This document shows, piece by piece, positions 56,610 through 64,000 of a DNA stretch of 64,000 nucleotides. Origin of the DNA: Sphingopyxis alaskensis RB2256. GTDB lineage: Bacteria; Pseudomonadota; Alphaproteobacteria; Sphingomonadales; Sphingomonadaceae. The first letter of the stretch is position 1. Each line of letters begins with the position of its first letter. Both the position numbers and the translations under genes were made by a program. The stretch lies in the NCBI RefSeq assembly GCF_000013985.1, contig NC_008048.1, positions 372,001 to 436,000 on the forward strand. The letters are read 5' to 3'. Below the pieces are notes generated by a model, which searched no databases, was not told the DNA's origin, and saw nothing but the letters and a program-made list of their open reading frames with translations.

Positions 56610-56840
56610 ATGGCCAGGTCCAAACCTACTGCACGCGATGCGCTGAGGAAGCTGCGTGAACAGCGTGCCCAACTCGAGAACGAGGAGGCTCGTCTCCGCG
56701 AAGAGGCAGCGACCGAACTCGGAAAGCTGCTGATCGAGTGCGGCGCGGAGACGATCGAACCAGCGCAGTTGCGCCAGATCGTTCGCGCATCGATGGCCCT
56801 CGGGATCGAGGAAACGCTGAAGCGGATTGCTCCCGCGTAA
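56610..56840 (+). CDS. Small helical plasmid protein (DUF6437-like)
   Basis: A 76-residue charged, coiled-coil-like protein beginning MARSKPTARDALRKLREQRA, ending LGIEETLKRIA. The pattern matches small helical proteins common on alphaproteobacterial plasmids, recorded as DUF6437 as far as I recall. AAGGAA precedes the start. Convergent with ssb. Confidence 0.6.
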   Translation: MARSKPTARDALRKLREQRAQLENEEARLREEAATELGKLLIECGAETIEPAQLRQIVRASMALGIEETLKRIAPA

Positions 56841-56899
56841 AGCCCAACCTGGCGGCGGCAAGGGGTTCGATGCCCCGCGCCGCCGCATCGCTGGCGTAC

Positions 56900-56939
56900 A
56901 AAAGAAAAGGCCCCAATGGCGTCAGCCACCGGGGCCTTG
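56900..56939 (-). terminator. Rho-independent terminator after ssb
   Basis: On the minus strand AAGGCCCC pairs with GGGGCCTT around a 16-base loop that can itself pair, followed by TTTTCTTTT. It lies 17 bases past the ssb stop codon. Confidence 0.85.
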
Positions 56940-56956
56940 TCGCGGAGTGAGGACAT

Positions 56957-57346
56957 TCAGTCCTCGTCGATATCGGGTGCTCCCTCGTTGCCGCCCGAAC
57001 GGCCCTTGGTGAGGAAGTCGACCTTGTCGGCGATGATCTCGCAGCCGTAGCGCTTGGCGCCGCTCTGATCCTCCCACTGCGTGTAGTGGATGCGGCCTTC
57101 GACCGTCACGAGCTGGCCCTTGGTGCAATACTTGGCGACGTTCTGGCTCAGGCCGTTGAAGCAGGTGATCCGGTGGAATTCGCTGTCCTTGGCGGTGTAG
57201 CCGTTTTTGTCCTTGTAGGTCTTGCCATCCTTGCGGGCGGGCCGATCGGTCACGACCGAGATCGAGGTGATGCTGGTTCCACCCTGGGTGGTGCGGGTTT
57301 CGGGGTCGCGAGCGATACGGCCAACGAGGATAACGAGATTGGTCAT
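56957..57346 (-). CDS. ssb: Single-stranded DNA-binding protein (plasmid/ICE type)
   Basis: A 129-residue SSB with the OB-fold pattern: MTNLVILVGRIARDPETRTT, SEFHRITCFNGLSQNVAKY and the GQLVTVEGRIHYTQWED segment. The C-terminal tail is short and acidic (APDIDED) and lacks the usual DDDIPF tip. That is common in element-borne SSB proteins. The start at 57,346 has AGGAG 8 bases upstream. It would protect single-stranded DNA during conjugative transfer. Confidence 0.88.
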   Translation of the reverse strand: MTNLVILVGRIARDPETRTTQGGTSITSISVVTDRPARKDGKTYKDKNGYTAKDSEFHRITCFNGLSQNVAKYCTKGQLVTVEGRIHYTQWEDQSGAKRYGCEIIADKVDFLTKGRSGGNEGAPDIDED

Positions 57347-57650
57347 GGGCTTTCTCCTGATCGAGCATTCCGGGTCCATCCCGGCTGCAAAACCCGAGCA
57401 GAAGCGCCCCATGGCGAAGCGCACCGAAGGGGAACCCGGAACTGGGCCGGGTGGTGCGGGCAGCCGGGCACAGCCCGGCAACTCGGCCGGACCTGATCCG
57501 GGTTGCGCGTCTCGACGGGGGGTGATTCAGGGACAGGTTTGCATCGAAGCCGGGTGGAGCTGGATGCCTTGAACAGGTTTGCCCTGCCTCGGTTCCCTCC
57601 GTTCTTGGCCGAATCATTCCCCCGCCAGCCCTCCACCGGAGAACCCCTTC
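57347..57650. repeat. GC-rich intergenic region with palindromic repeat, copy 1
   Basis: No gene is supported. The stretch GGGGAACCCGG ... GGTGCGGGCAG ... CCGGGTTGCGC (57,431-57,511) shares its ordered blocks with the region at 59,730-59,815. Inverted segments around CCGGGCACAGCCCGG can form hairpins. Confidence 0.45.
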
Positions 57651-58079
57651 CTAGATCACGGTACGGACCTCTCCTCCAGCAGGTGGCCTGGTCCTGGACG
57701 CAACTGCTTCGCCGGGGACAGGCATATCGATCGTCACCCCTTCAGCGCCGTCCAGAGGGTTGCCTCGCAGCATCCAGGCCTGCGGCGTGATCAAGCGCGC
57801 CCAGTCCGCAAAGGAGGGGATCGACCCCAGGTCTTCGCGTACGTGCTGTTCGCCGACCAGACGCACCGGAACGACCCGGCCATCAGCATTGACGAGGGTC
57901 TCGCCGAACAAGGTTTCGAGCATGAATATCCCCTCGGCATGGTGCCGCAGCGCGCGGTGCCGAGGGTCTGCCAGGATTGCCTTGGACTGGTCGAACCACT
58001 GGTGCAGCGGGAGATAGTCATCGACCCTGCCGCCCCATTTCCGGACCGACGAGAGGGCGTGGTAATAGCAATGGGCCAT
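57651..58079 (-). CDS. DUF6915-like conserved plasmid protein
   Basis: A 142-residue protein beginning MAHCYYHALSSVRKWGGRVD. It contains RHRALRHHAEGIFMLETLFG and VPVRLVGEQHVREDLGSIPS. This set of blocks is highly conserved in proteins found on sphingomonad and related plasmids, recorded as DUF6915 as far as I recall. The repeated histidines (RHRALRHHAEG) could bind metal. Function unknown. The start at 58,079 was chosen on conservation. Confidence 0.7.
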   Translation of the reverse strand: MAHCYYHALSSVRKWGGRVDDYLPLHQWFDQSKAILADPRHRALRHHAEGIFMLETLFGETLVNADGRVVPVRLVGEQHVREDLGSIPSFADWARLITPQAWMLRGNPLDGAEGVTIDMPVPGEAVASRTRPPAGGEVRTVI

Positions 58080-58089
58080 GCCAAGTCTC

Positions 58090-58551
58090 CTAGAGCTCGG
58101 TCGAGTGATCATCGGTAGCGATGAAGCGCAGGCTGCAGTCGAGCACGAAGGTCGCTTCAGCCACATCGATCACCAGTTCGCCGCAGGCACCGTCGTTGAT
58201 CTCCCAGCCAGGATGGTGACGTTCGAGCGCCAGATAGGTCAGCTGCTCGAGAGCTTGGCCGAGTGAGTGCAGCTCCGCGGAACCGTCACCATCCGAGTTG
58301 CCTGCTTCGTCTTCCAGAATGGTGACATCGGGGCACGCGATCGCGGCACCAGCGGCATCGAGGCACGCGCATTCCTCAACAGCACCGCTGTCGCCGCAGC
58401 CGTCAAAGCGGATCTCGACGCGGGCGATTCCGGCTTCCTGCAAGCGCGGGAGAATGACGGTCTTGAGCTGCTGAATCTCTTCGACTACCTGGGCCTGCCG
58501 CTGGGCCTGACGAACGGCAAAGTCGGCCATCACGGCCTCGATATCGATCAT
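58090..58551 (-). CDS. DUF6878-like conserved plasmid protein
   Basis: A 153-residue acidic protein beginning MIDIEAVMADFAVRQAQRQA. A coiled helix is followed by a beta-rich body with the DGCGDSGAVEE motif and a late HHPGWEINDGACGELVIDV. It is typically found beside the DUF6915-like gene, as here (gap 10 bases). Recorded as DUF6878 as far as I recall. AGGAGG precedes the start. Function unknown. Confidence 0.7.
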   Translation of the reverse strand: MIDIEAVMADFAVRQAQRQAQVVEEIQQLKTVILPRLQEAGIARVEIRFDGCGDSGAVEECACLDAAGAAIACPDVTILEDEAGNSDGDGSAELHSLGQALEQLTYLALERHHPGWEINDGACGELVIDVAEATFVLDCSLRFIATDDHSTEL

Positions 58552-58673
58552 GGAATACCTCCTGTAGAAAGGAGCCAACGACCATTCGCTGGCTCCAACC
58601 GACAGGCGCACGCCTTTCCTCTGATGGGCGACGCCAGCGCCGATCCGGCGCTGGCGCGAAGACCGACAGGGCC

Positions 58674-59627
58674 TTAGTCGGTCCTGGCCGAAGTGTTCTT
58701 CGGATTGGTACCGAGGGGCCCGCGGCGATCGACCACGGTGATCCGCCGGGCCTTGGCTTCGATGACCAGACGTTCGAGCACGCCATTGCCCGGAAAGGCG
58801 ATGACATAGCGCGGATCGAGGGAGAGCATCCGCTCGTTGCGCTTGAAGCCGGCACGGGCGCCCAGCCGCATGTCGAGCGAGAACGTGACCTGCGGGATGC
58901 CGCGACGTTCAGCCCAGCTCGAAGCCAGACGGTCGACGCCCTTGGTGTCGCCGCCATGGATCAAGACCATATCCGGCACGCGGTCGCGGACCTTGTCGAG
59001 CGTGGCCCAAACATTGTTGCCGAAGGTCAGCGCATCGTCTTCGGTAGCATGACGGGTGCGCCCTCCGGCGAACACGACCGGGGTTCCTTCGGGCACGGCC
59101 GCACGGCGTTTGGCCTCGGCGCGGGCGCGCAGGAAGTCGCGACCTTCGACGAGCGCCGAGGTCAGCATTGCACTGTGATTGAAGCGAGAACTGGAGACTG
59201 GCTTCCAGGAGGAACCGAACTCGTTGAGGTATAGGCCTGCTGCGACTTCACGCATCTCTTCGAGTGCCAGCATAGCGCTTTCTGCGCATTGCGCCCGCTC
59301 AACCTGGGTCTCAAGGTCATGGGTGTGGACCTCGGATCCATCGGCCGTAGCAATCAGCGCGCGGACCTCGTCGGTCGCCCGGTCAAGGGCAGTCGATTTG
59401 CGTTCCGCCGAGCGGTGAAAGATGTTGACGAAGGCCCAGCCAAGATCCTCGGCGTCGGCTTCAAGAGCGGTCCCGGACACCATGGCGAAAAGATCGGACC
59501 AGACCGCTTCGAGGGTTTGGACGACCGCCTCCCGGACTGGGAAATCGCTTGTCGATACGGGAGCCGGTCCAATCGAGAAACCGGCGAGATCGAGCCCGGC
59601 GAGTTGATCGGCGAATGACGTGTGCAT
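58674..59627 (-). CDS. DUF2493 (YspA/SLOG-like nucleotide-binding) protein
   Basis: A 317-residue protein. The N-terminal half is helical. The C-terminal half (about 180-300) is the DUF2493 domain: VVFAGGRTRHATEDD, DMVLIHGGDTKGVDRLASSW and RYVIAFPGNGVLERLVIEA. These match the Rossmann-like SLOG/YAcAr superfamily, which binds nucleotides or nucleotide-derived ligands. Such genes are frequent on alphaproteobacterial ICEs and plasmids, often near ardC. AGGAGG lies upstream. Function unknown. Confidence 0.8.
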   Translation of the reverse strand: MHTSFADQLAGLDLAGFSIGPAPVSTSDFPVREAVVQTLEAVWSDLFAMVSGTALEADAEDLGWAFVNIFHRSAERKSTALDRATDEVRALIATADGSEVHTHDLETQVERAQCAESAMLALEEMREVAAGLYLNEFGSSWKPVSSSRFNHSAMLTSALVEGRDFLRARAEAKRRAAVPEGTPVVFAGGRTRHATEDDALTFGNNVWATLDKVRDRVPDMVLIHGGDTKGVDRLASSWAERRGIPQVTFSLDMRLGARAGFKRNERMLSLDPRYVIAFPGNGVLERLVIEAKARRITVVDRRGPLGTNPKNTSARTD

Positions 59628-59929
59628 AGGGTATCCTCCTGACTGACGTAAGGCCGACGCACCCGTTCATGGCTGCGCCAGCGAGAGCCCGTCAGGGCCA
59701 GCATTCAGGCAGGATTGCGCACCCGCGAGGGGGAACCCGGCTTGGCGGGCTGGCGCGGGCAGGCCTTGGGCCCCAAGGGCCAAGGCCAACACGGGCCCGC
59801 CCAAGCCGGGTTGCGCAAGGCTGGCGGCTGGCCCAGGGCCTCTCTCGCATGGCGACAGACCATGACCGGCCGACAAAGCTCGGTCAGGGATGGCAACCCA
59901 AAGCTCCGGGCGTGACCAACTCGCGGAGC
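59628..59929. repeat. GC-rich intergenic region with palindromic repeat, copy 2
   Basis: No gene is supported. The blocks GGGGGAACCCGG, GGCGCGGGCAG, CTTGGGCCCCAAG and CCGGGTTGCGC occur between 59,730 and 59,820. They follow the same order as in 57,431-57,511. CTTGGGCCCCAAG is a near-perfect palindrome. Confidence 0.45.
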
Positions 59930-60352
59930 TCAAGCTGCGCGCTTGGTGTAGACCCCCTCGCCATTCGACATGTGCCCGAGGCAATCGAAGTCGCCGAACA
60001 AGGCATCGAAGCGGGATGCGATCTGGGACAGCCAGCGCCTTGCCCGCGGTGAACGAGCCGTGCGCCAATCGGCGTCCCAATAGGGCCCGTCATCGCGTTC
60101 GACGATCCAGACGGCCACCAGCCCGCCATAGACCGATACGCCGAAATCCGCATAGGCATTGCGCATGAGGATCCGGTCTTCCCGGCCGCGCCAGCCGTCA
60201 TGCGGGATCAGGGACGGGAAAGCATTGGCGGCCCGCTCGCGCAAGTCCTCGCGCAGCCATTCATACTCGAATTCCCAATCGTCGTCGCTTTCAACGTCGA
60301 GCACCGTAAAGGCGACAATTGCGCCGCTGGGATAGCTGACTGATCGGCCCAT
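59930..60352 (-). CDS. Conserved plasmid protein, unknown function
   Basis: A 140-residue acidic protein beginning MGRSVSYPSGAIVAFTVLDV. It contains DDDWEFEYEWLREDLRERAA and the central segment DGWRGREDRILMRNAYADFG, with many aromatic residues. AGGGAGG precedes the start. It lies between the DUF2493 and ardC genes and is common in that setting. Not recognised as a named family. Confidence 0.6.
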   Translation of the reverse strand: MGRSVSYPSGAIVAFTVLDVESDDDWEFEYEWLREDLRERAANAFPSLIPHDGWRGREDRILMRNAYADFGVSVYGGLVAVWIVERDDGPYWDADWRTARSPRARRWLSQIASRFDALFGDFDCLGHMSNGEGVYTKRAA

Positions 60353-60363
60353 GGCATCCTCCC

Positions 60364-61305
60364 TCAGGCCGCCAGCGCAGCGTCGTCGGACGCATCGTCA
60401 GACTGCTCGGGAATGATCTTCCCGCCGAGCTTCAGCAGCAGGCTCGCAGCTTCTTCGGCCTTGGCCGCAGCGGTCAGGATGGCGCGGTCGTCGTCCTTCA
60501 GAAGCTTGAGCCAGTGCTCGATATAGCTCGCGTGGCTGTCGAGATGCGTGACCGGCAGCCCCAGCTCAGCACCCAGCATGGCACTGGAGAGTTCGGCGAC
60601 CAGTTCTTCGGCGGCGTAGGCGGAAGTGCCGAAGCGGTTCTTGAGATCGCGGCCCAGGCGGCTGGCATGGCCGGTCCAGTGCGACAGCTCGTGGGCGAGC
60701 GTGGCATAGTAGTGATCGAACCCGCCAAACAGGCTGACCGGCGGCATCGTGACGCGATCCGCAGTCGGTTCATAATAGGCTTCGCAGCCCTGATGACGCA
60801 AATTGACTGGGATGGCAGCGAAGAAGGCGTCGAGCTCGGCCTCGCGCCCTTCAGGCTCGACCAGTTCGAGCGTTGCGGCCGGATGGAAGCGCTCGGGCAG
60901 ACCTTCGACCTGATCGGCATTGAAGACCGGATAGGCCTTCAGCACCCGGCGGGCTTCGTCGGTCTTTTCGCCGGTATCGGGGGCTTCCACCTCCTTGGTG
61001 TAGCTCTTGTAGAATATCGCGATGGTCGACTTCTCGCCCTTGCGGACCTGGGCTCCGAGCGATTGTGCCTGGTTGTAGGTCATCCAGAACGGCGAGGCGT
61101 AGCCGCACATGTCAGCGACCATCCACAGCCAGAACACGTTCATACCGCGGTACGGGATCCCGCAGGCCCGCAAGGGGCGGGAGACCGGGACACCGCGCCA
61201 CGGCTTGATCCACGGCTTCGTGCCTGCTTCCAGACGGGCGATGATTTCCTGGGTGATGCGGGTGGCGGGCGACAAGCCGCCGCTCTGTCCCTTGCGATAG
61301 GCCAT
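60364..61305 (-). CDS. ardC: ArdC-family antirestriction protein (ssDNA-binding + zincin)
   Basis: A 313-residue protein. The N-terminal ArdC domain (about 10-145) contains RLEAGTKPWIKPWRG and YRGMNVFWLWMV. The C-terminal metallopeptidase-like domain has HELSHWTGH (about 206-214) and the distal AAEELVAELSSAMLGAELGL. ArdC protects incoming single-stranded DNA from host restriction and is a marker of conjugative elements. AGGAG precedes the start at 61,305. It lies downstream of the ParB-like gene in the same direction. Confidence 0.88.
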   Translation of the reverse strand: MAYRKGQSGGLSPATRITQEIIARLEAGTKPWIKPWRGVPVSRPLRACGIPYRGMNVFWLWMVADMCGYASPFWMTYNQAQSLGAQVRKGEKSTIAIFYKSYTKEVEAPDTGEKTDEARRVLKAYPVFNADQVEGLPERFHPAATLELVEPEGREAELDAFFAAIPVNLRHQGCEAYYEPTADRVTMPPVSLFGGFDHYYATLAHELSHWTGHASRLGRDLKNRFGTSAYAAEELVAELSSAMLGAELGLPVTHLDSHASYIEHWLKLLKDDDRAILTAAAKAEEAASLLLKLGGKIIPEQSDDASDDAALAA

Positions 61306-61395
61306 GATGGGTCTCCTGATTGAGGCATCCGGACAGTCGGCGACGGGCTCGCCGGTCAGTGCCACAAGGTCTCGAGCCCCCTCCGCTCTCCTTCC

Positions 61396-61436
61396 AAAAA
61401 GGAAGCGGCCCTCCGGCGTAAGCCGAAGGACCGCTT
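61396..61436 (-). terminator. Rho-independent terminator after the ParB-like gene
   Basis: On the minus strand AAGCGGTCCTTCGGC pairs with GCCGGAGGGCCGCTT, loop ttac, followed by CCTTTTT. It separates the ParB-like gene from ardC, so ardC probably has its own promoter. Confidence 0.85.
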
Positions 61437-61472
61437 CTCGAGGTGCGAGTGACCGAGCCTGTCAGGAGGAGG

Positions 61473-63461
61473 TCAGGCGGCCAACTCGCGGGGGGACTGA
61501 TCTTCGGTATCGTCACCGGGGTCAGCGTCGGTCGCGTCGATCTCGGCTTCGCCAGCCTCCGGGGCAGCGGAGGCAAACCGCAGGACCTCAGGCACCCAGG
61601 CCAGGGCCTTCTCGCGTACTTCGACCTCGGTGATGTAAGTGCCGGCGAAGACGCGTTCGGCACTCATCGCGAGGTCACCCTTCTTGACCGAGGCAAAGCG
61701 GGAGGAGAGCTCGAGACCGCCGACGTCGGTCAGCGCGTCGAGGATCACCTGCTTCGATACCCGATCGAAGTAATTGGCCGCCGTCGGACGCCACCACTGC
61801 GCCATGTCGATGCCGATCAGGCTGCCGAGATGATCCTGGAATGGCAGCTGACGCTCACCTTCCATGTTGAGGCTGGCCTCGAGCGACCGGGCAACGACAT
61901 GGCCCAGCCACGCGGCGCGGCTGTCATCGGACAGCGCCCGAAACAGGTCGAAGCGGGACGTTGCATTGGCACCGGCGCGCCAGCTTTCGTCGAGACCGGA
62001 CCTGAGCTCGGCAAGCGCGCTGCTCGCTGGCGCATCCTTGGCTTCGAAGCCGATGATCGGGCCTGCCGGAACAGGCGCGCGCAGCGTGGTCGAAGGGCGC
62101 GCCCGCCAATCGTGGGTATCGGAATCGGCGAGGGTGAAGACCATGATGTCGAGCGCCAGCCCGGGATCGGACGCAACGTGAAGTGCCAGAATATCGCGAC
62201 GCTGCATCGCGAGTTCGTCGACCAGACGTTTCGACAAAGTCGTCCGGCGCCTGTCCGAACCTTCATCGCCGGCAACGACTTCGATCCCATCGTCAGCTTC
62301 CGCGGGATCAGCCTGACGCTCGCCGTAGAACACCGGTTGGAGAACCGGCGTCCCATCACGCGAGAGCACCAGGATCATCCCTGCCTCGGCCTTGAGCTCG
62401 GGCGCGATGACGGGCGGGCGGGCGCGAATGTCCTGACACTCGCGTTCGATCGCCTCGATTGCCGCTTCGGCCGCTGCCACAGCCTCCTCGGCGCTGTCCT
62501 CATCTTCGAGGATAGCCGCATGTTCGTCATAGGAGGCATCGAGTTCGTCGAGCCTTGCCAATTCGGCTTCGGTCATCGGCGCCGGGTCGGCAGGAAGCCG
62601 GACCAGCCCTTCGACCAGATCGTGGCTGGCGTAGGGATCAAGCGTTGGCTTCACCCAGGCAAGACCCTGCTCGGTGGCGAGGGCTTTGGCCTGCTCTTCC
62701 ATCTCTGCCGCCGCTAGGCTTTCGAGCAGCGCAACATCGACCCAGGATTCGCTGTCGTCGTTGTCGAACAGCTCACGCTCGATCCGGCCGCCCGCGGCAA
62801 TGTAGGCATCGCGGCCAACGAGACGGGCGCGCGGATCGCTGCCCCGGACTGTGCCGGAGAGGACCATGCGCCGGATGCTGTCGGGATTGGGTGCGTAGTA
62901 GGCCGAGGAAACCTGCTCGAACACCCGGGCCTGGATGTCCTGGTCCGAGGTCGCGCCGAAGGCCTTGGCGATATCGAGGGTGATTTCCCCGGAGGCCAGT
63001 GCCTCAAACACCACAGGCGCAAGGTTCGCGAGACGCAGCCGGCCATCAACGAAGCGAACGGTCAGACCGAAGCGGCGCGCGACGTCCTCGACGGTCGCAC
63101 CGCCTGCCACGAGCGCGGCAAAGGCCTGGGCTTCGTCGGCCGGGTTCATGGCGAGGCGGTGAAAGTTCTCCGCAAGGCTGGTCTCGACCGCGACCTCAGC
63201 GCTGTCTTCGAGCACGAGGCAGGTGACTTCGTGATCGCGGGCAAGGATCTTTTCGTCTGCAAGCGCGAGCATTGCGCGCCGACGCCTCTCACCGGCTTCG
63301 ACCTCGAACTTGGCCTTGGCGGTGGGCCTCACGATGAGGTTCTGTAGCAGGCCACAGGCTGCGATGCTTGCCTTGAGCTCGGCGTCTGATGCCGGGTCAC
63401 TGTGACGGCGAACATTGCGGGGAGACTGGACGAGCTTGTTCAGCGGGATCGACTTGATCAT
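61473..63461 (-). CDS. Large ParB/Spo0J-family protein (plasmid/ICE type)
   Basis: A 662-residue protein. Residues 1-90 are a ParB/sulfiredoxin-like domain (IPLNKLVQSPRNVRRHS; GLLQNLIVRPTAKAKFEVEA; GERRRRAML). Residues about 100-165 are the ParB HTH (MNPADEAQAFAALVAGGATV then EDVARRFGLTVRFVDGRLRL). The long C-terminal part is acidic and variable. Large ParB relatives with this layout occur on alphaproteobacterial plasmids and ICEs beside ardC. They may serve in maintenance or as a global regulator. No ParA gene is adjacent in the window. The ATG at 63,461 has AGGAG about 9 bases upstream. Confidence 0.85.
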   Translation of the reverse strand: MIKSIPLNKLVQSPRNVRRHSDPASDAELKASIAACGLLQNLIVRPTAKAKFEVEAGERRRRAMLALADEKILARDHEVTCLVLEDSAEVAVETSLAENFHRLAMNPADEAQAFAALVAGGATVEDVARRFGLTVRFVDGRLRLANLAPVVFEALASGEITLDIAKAFGATSDQDIQARVFEQVSSAYYAPNPDSIRRMVLSGTVRGSDPRARLVGRDAYIAAGGRIERELFDNDDSESWVDVALLESLAAAEMEEQAKALATEQGLAWVKPTLDPYASHDLVEGLVRLPADPAPMTEAELARLDELDASYDEHAAILEDEDSAEEAVAAAEAAIEAIERECQDIRARPPVIAPELKAEAGMILVLSRDGTPVLQPVFYGERQADPAEADDGIEVVAGDEGSDRRRTTLSKRLVDELAMQRRDILALHVASDPGLALDIMVFTLADSDTHDWRARPSTTLRAPVPAGPIIGFEAKDAPASSALAELRSGLDESWRAGANATSRFDLFRALSDDSRAAWLGHVVARSLEASLNMEGERQLPFQDHLGSLIGIDMAQWWRPTAANYFDRVSKQVILDALTDVGGLELSSRFASVKKGDLAMSAERVFAGTYITEVEVREKALAWVPEVLRFASAAPEAGEAEIDATDADPGDDTEDQSPRELAA

Positions 63462-64000
63462 GGGACACACTCCTGATTGTGAGCCCGGTGCATCGACCTT
63501 CGACGCCCAACTGGCTCAATCAAGGCAAAGCCCACTCCCCTCTCATGCGTTCGCAGCGAATATCCCGACAGGCACGGTAATGATCGATCACGATGGCTGG
63601 GACTAAGCGACCGTTCCGCAGCGAAATGTCGAATGGCAGGTCTACTCAAAGGCCGGTGTCCGACCGGGATCGCAGAGCGTCGGATATTGGGCCGATCAAG
63701 GACTGGCAGCCCCCAAGCAAACCTAGGCGTCATCGCGGCGACGATGGCGACACGACTATTCCCTGCAAGAAACGGGTCTTCTTCACATTTGAACGATTTG
63801 GGGTTTTCAATTGCATTCATGGGTTACATCATCTTCATCATGGTGACGGGCTGTCCGGGGTAGACAAGAACAGGGGCCTCTTGTGGTGTCTGAAGTATCT
63901 GGGGCGTCGGACCGGCAGAGTGCGGTAAGGTTGCTCGCATGTATTGATGCTGCGGGGGCTACGGCAGACGCAGACCAGTGGGGCGAGGATGTCGTTGCTA
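63462..64000. other. Right-end stretch with no supported gene
   Basis: This region carries the promoter of the ParB-like gene. Short overlapping frames on both strands (for example 63,593-63,928 and 63,633-63,863 plus; 63,458-63,820 minus) contradict each other and have no recognisable homology, so none is called. The window ends inside this region. Confidence 0.4.

Noticed and set aside
63593-63928. 111-codon plus-strand frame near the right end
   Set aside because: Overlaps other frames on both strands, has no recognisable motif, and its composition is atypical for a protein.

Overview
The window looks like the chromosome of a high-GC alphaproteobacterium of the order Sphingomonadales (Sphingomonas/Sphingopyxis-like; genus not established), entering a mobile accessory region. 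Evidence for this is the strong GC bias of positions 1-20,900, a TrcR/DUF1013 cell-cycle regulator, a class I fumarase, a MerC-Zur pair, a DUF1192 protein, and dispersed palindromic intergenic repeats. All family names come from reading the translated sequence; no database search was run.

1-20,900 is ordinary chromosome: a partial BlaR1-type M56 peptidase, two metallo-beta-lactamase-fold hydrolases, DUF4230 and DUF1192 proteins, an NAD(P)H:quinone oxidoreductase, a divergent azoreductase/LysR pair, TrcR, a 2OG-Fe(II) oxygenase, a DUF481 beta-barrel, a VOC/M20 gene pair, an SDR, fumarase, MerC plus a Fur/Zur regulator, methionine aminopeptidase and a PQQ quinohemoprotein dehydrogenase. One decayed gene (TrmO/TsaA-like) lies at 12.9-13.2 kb.

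21,010-22,340 is the scarred left edge of the island. An 18-bp tRNA 3'-end-like sequence including CCA is followed by repeats and then by fragments of four unrelated genes (NYN-domain protein, a small conserved N-terminal domain, a tyrosine phosphatase, an IS3 transposase).

22,545-51,605 is a large stress-tolerance / protein-quality-control island. It resembles the transmissible loci known as LHR, tLST or TLPQC in gammaproteobacteria: HtrA/DegP protease, five Hsp20 proteins, cardiolipin synthase, KefB-type antiporter, YfdX, HdeD, thioredoxin, MscS and PsiE. It also carries a whole ClpB-thioredoxin-DnaJ-HATPase-DnaK-GrpE operon, a GroEL remnant and a Dps protein. Less familiar members are a HPF-like/sigma-like fusion protein coupled to cardiolipin synthase, a histidine-kinase-like ATPase without a visible phospho-acceptor histidine, a DUF5335 protein and a stand-alone NDUFS4-like protein. 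Together the set would cover aggregate prevention (Hsp20), disaggregation and refolding (ClpB with DnaK-DnaJ-GrpE), periplasmic quality control (HtrA, YfdX, HdeD), thiol repair (Trx) and membrane or osmotic homeostasis (Cls, KefB, MscS, PsiE).

The island is riddled with insertion sequences: IS5 fragments, an IS5-IS110 chimera, IS66 nested in IS110 with a target duplication, an internally deleted IS5, an IS3 remnant and an intact IS21 with perfect 30-bp ends. These cut two Crp/Fnr regulators, a second yfdX and groEL.

54,823-64,000 is a conjugative plasmid or ICE backbone: a TraD-like gene cut by IS21, a ribbon-helix-helix relaxosome-type protein, a candidate oriT, SSB, DUF6915-, DUF6878- and DUF2493-like proteins, ArdC antirestriction protein and a large ParB-family protein. 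The stress island therefore appears to travel on, or to have been joined to, a self-transmissible element.
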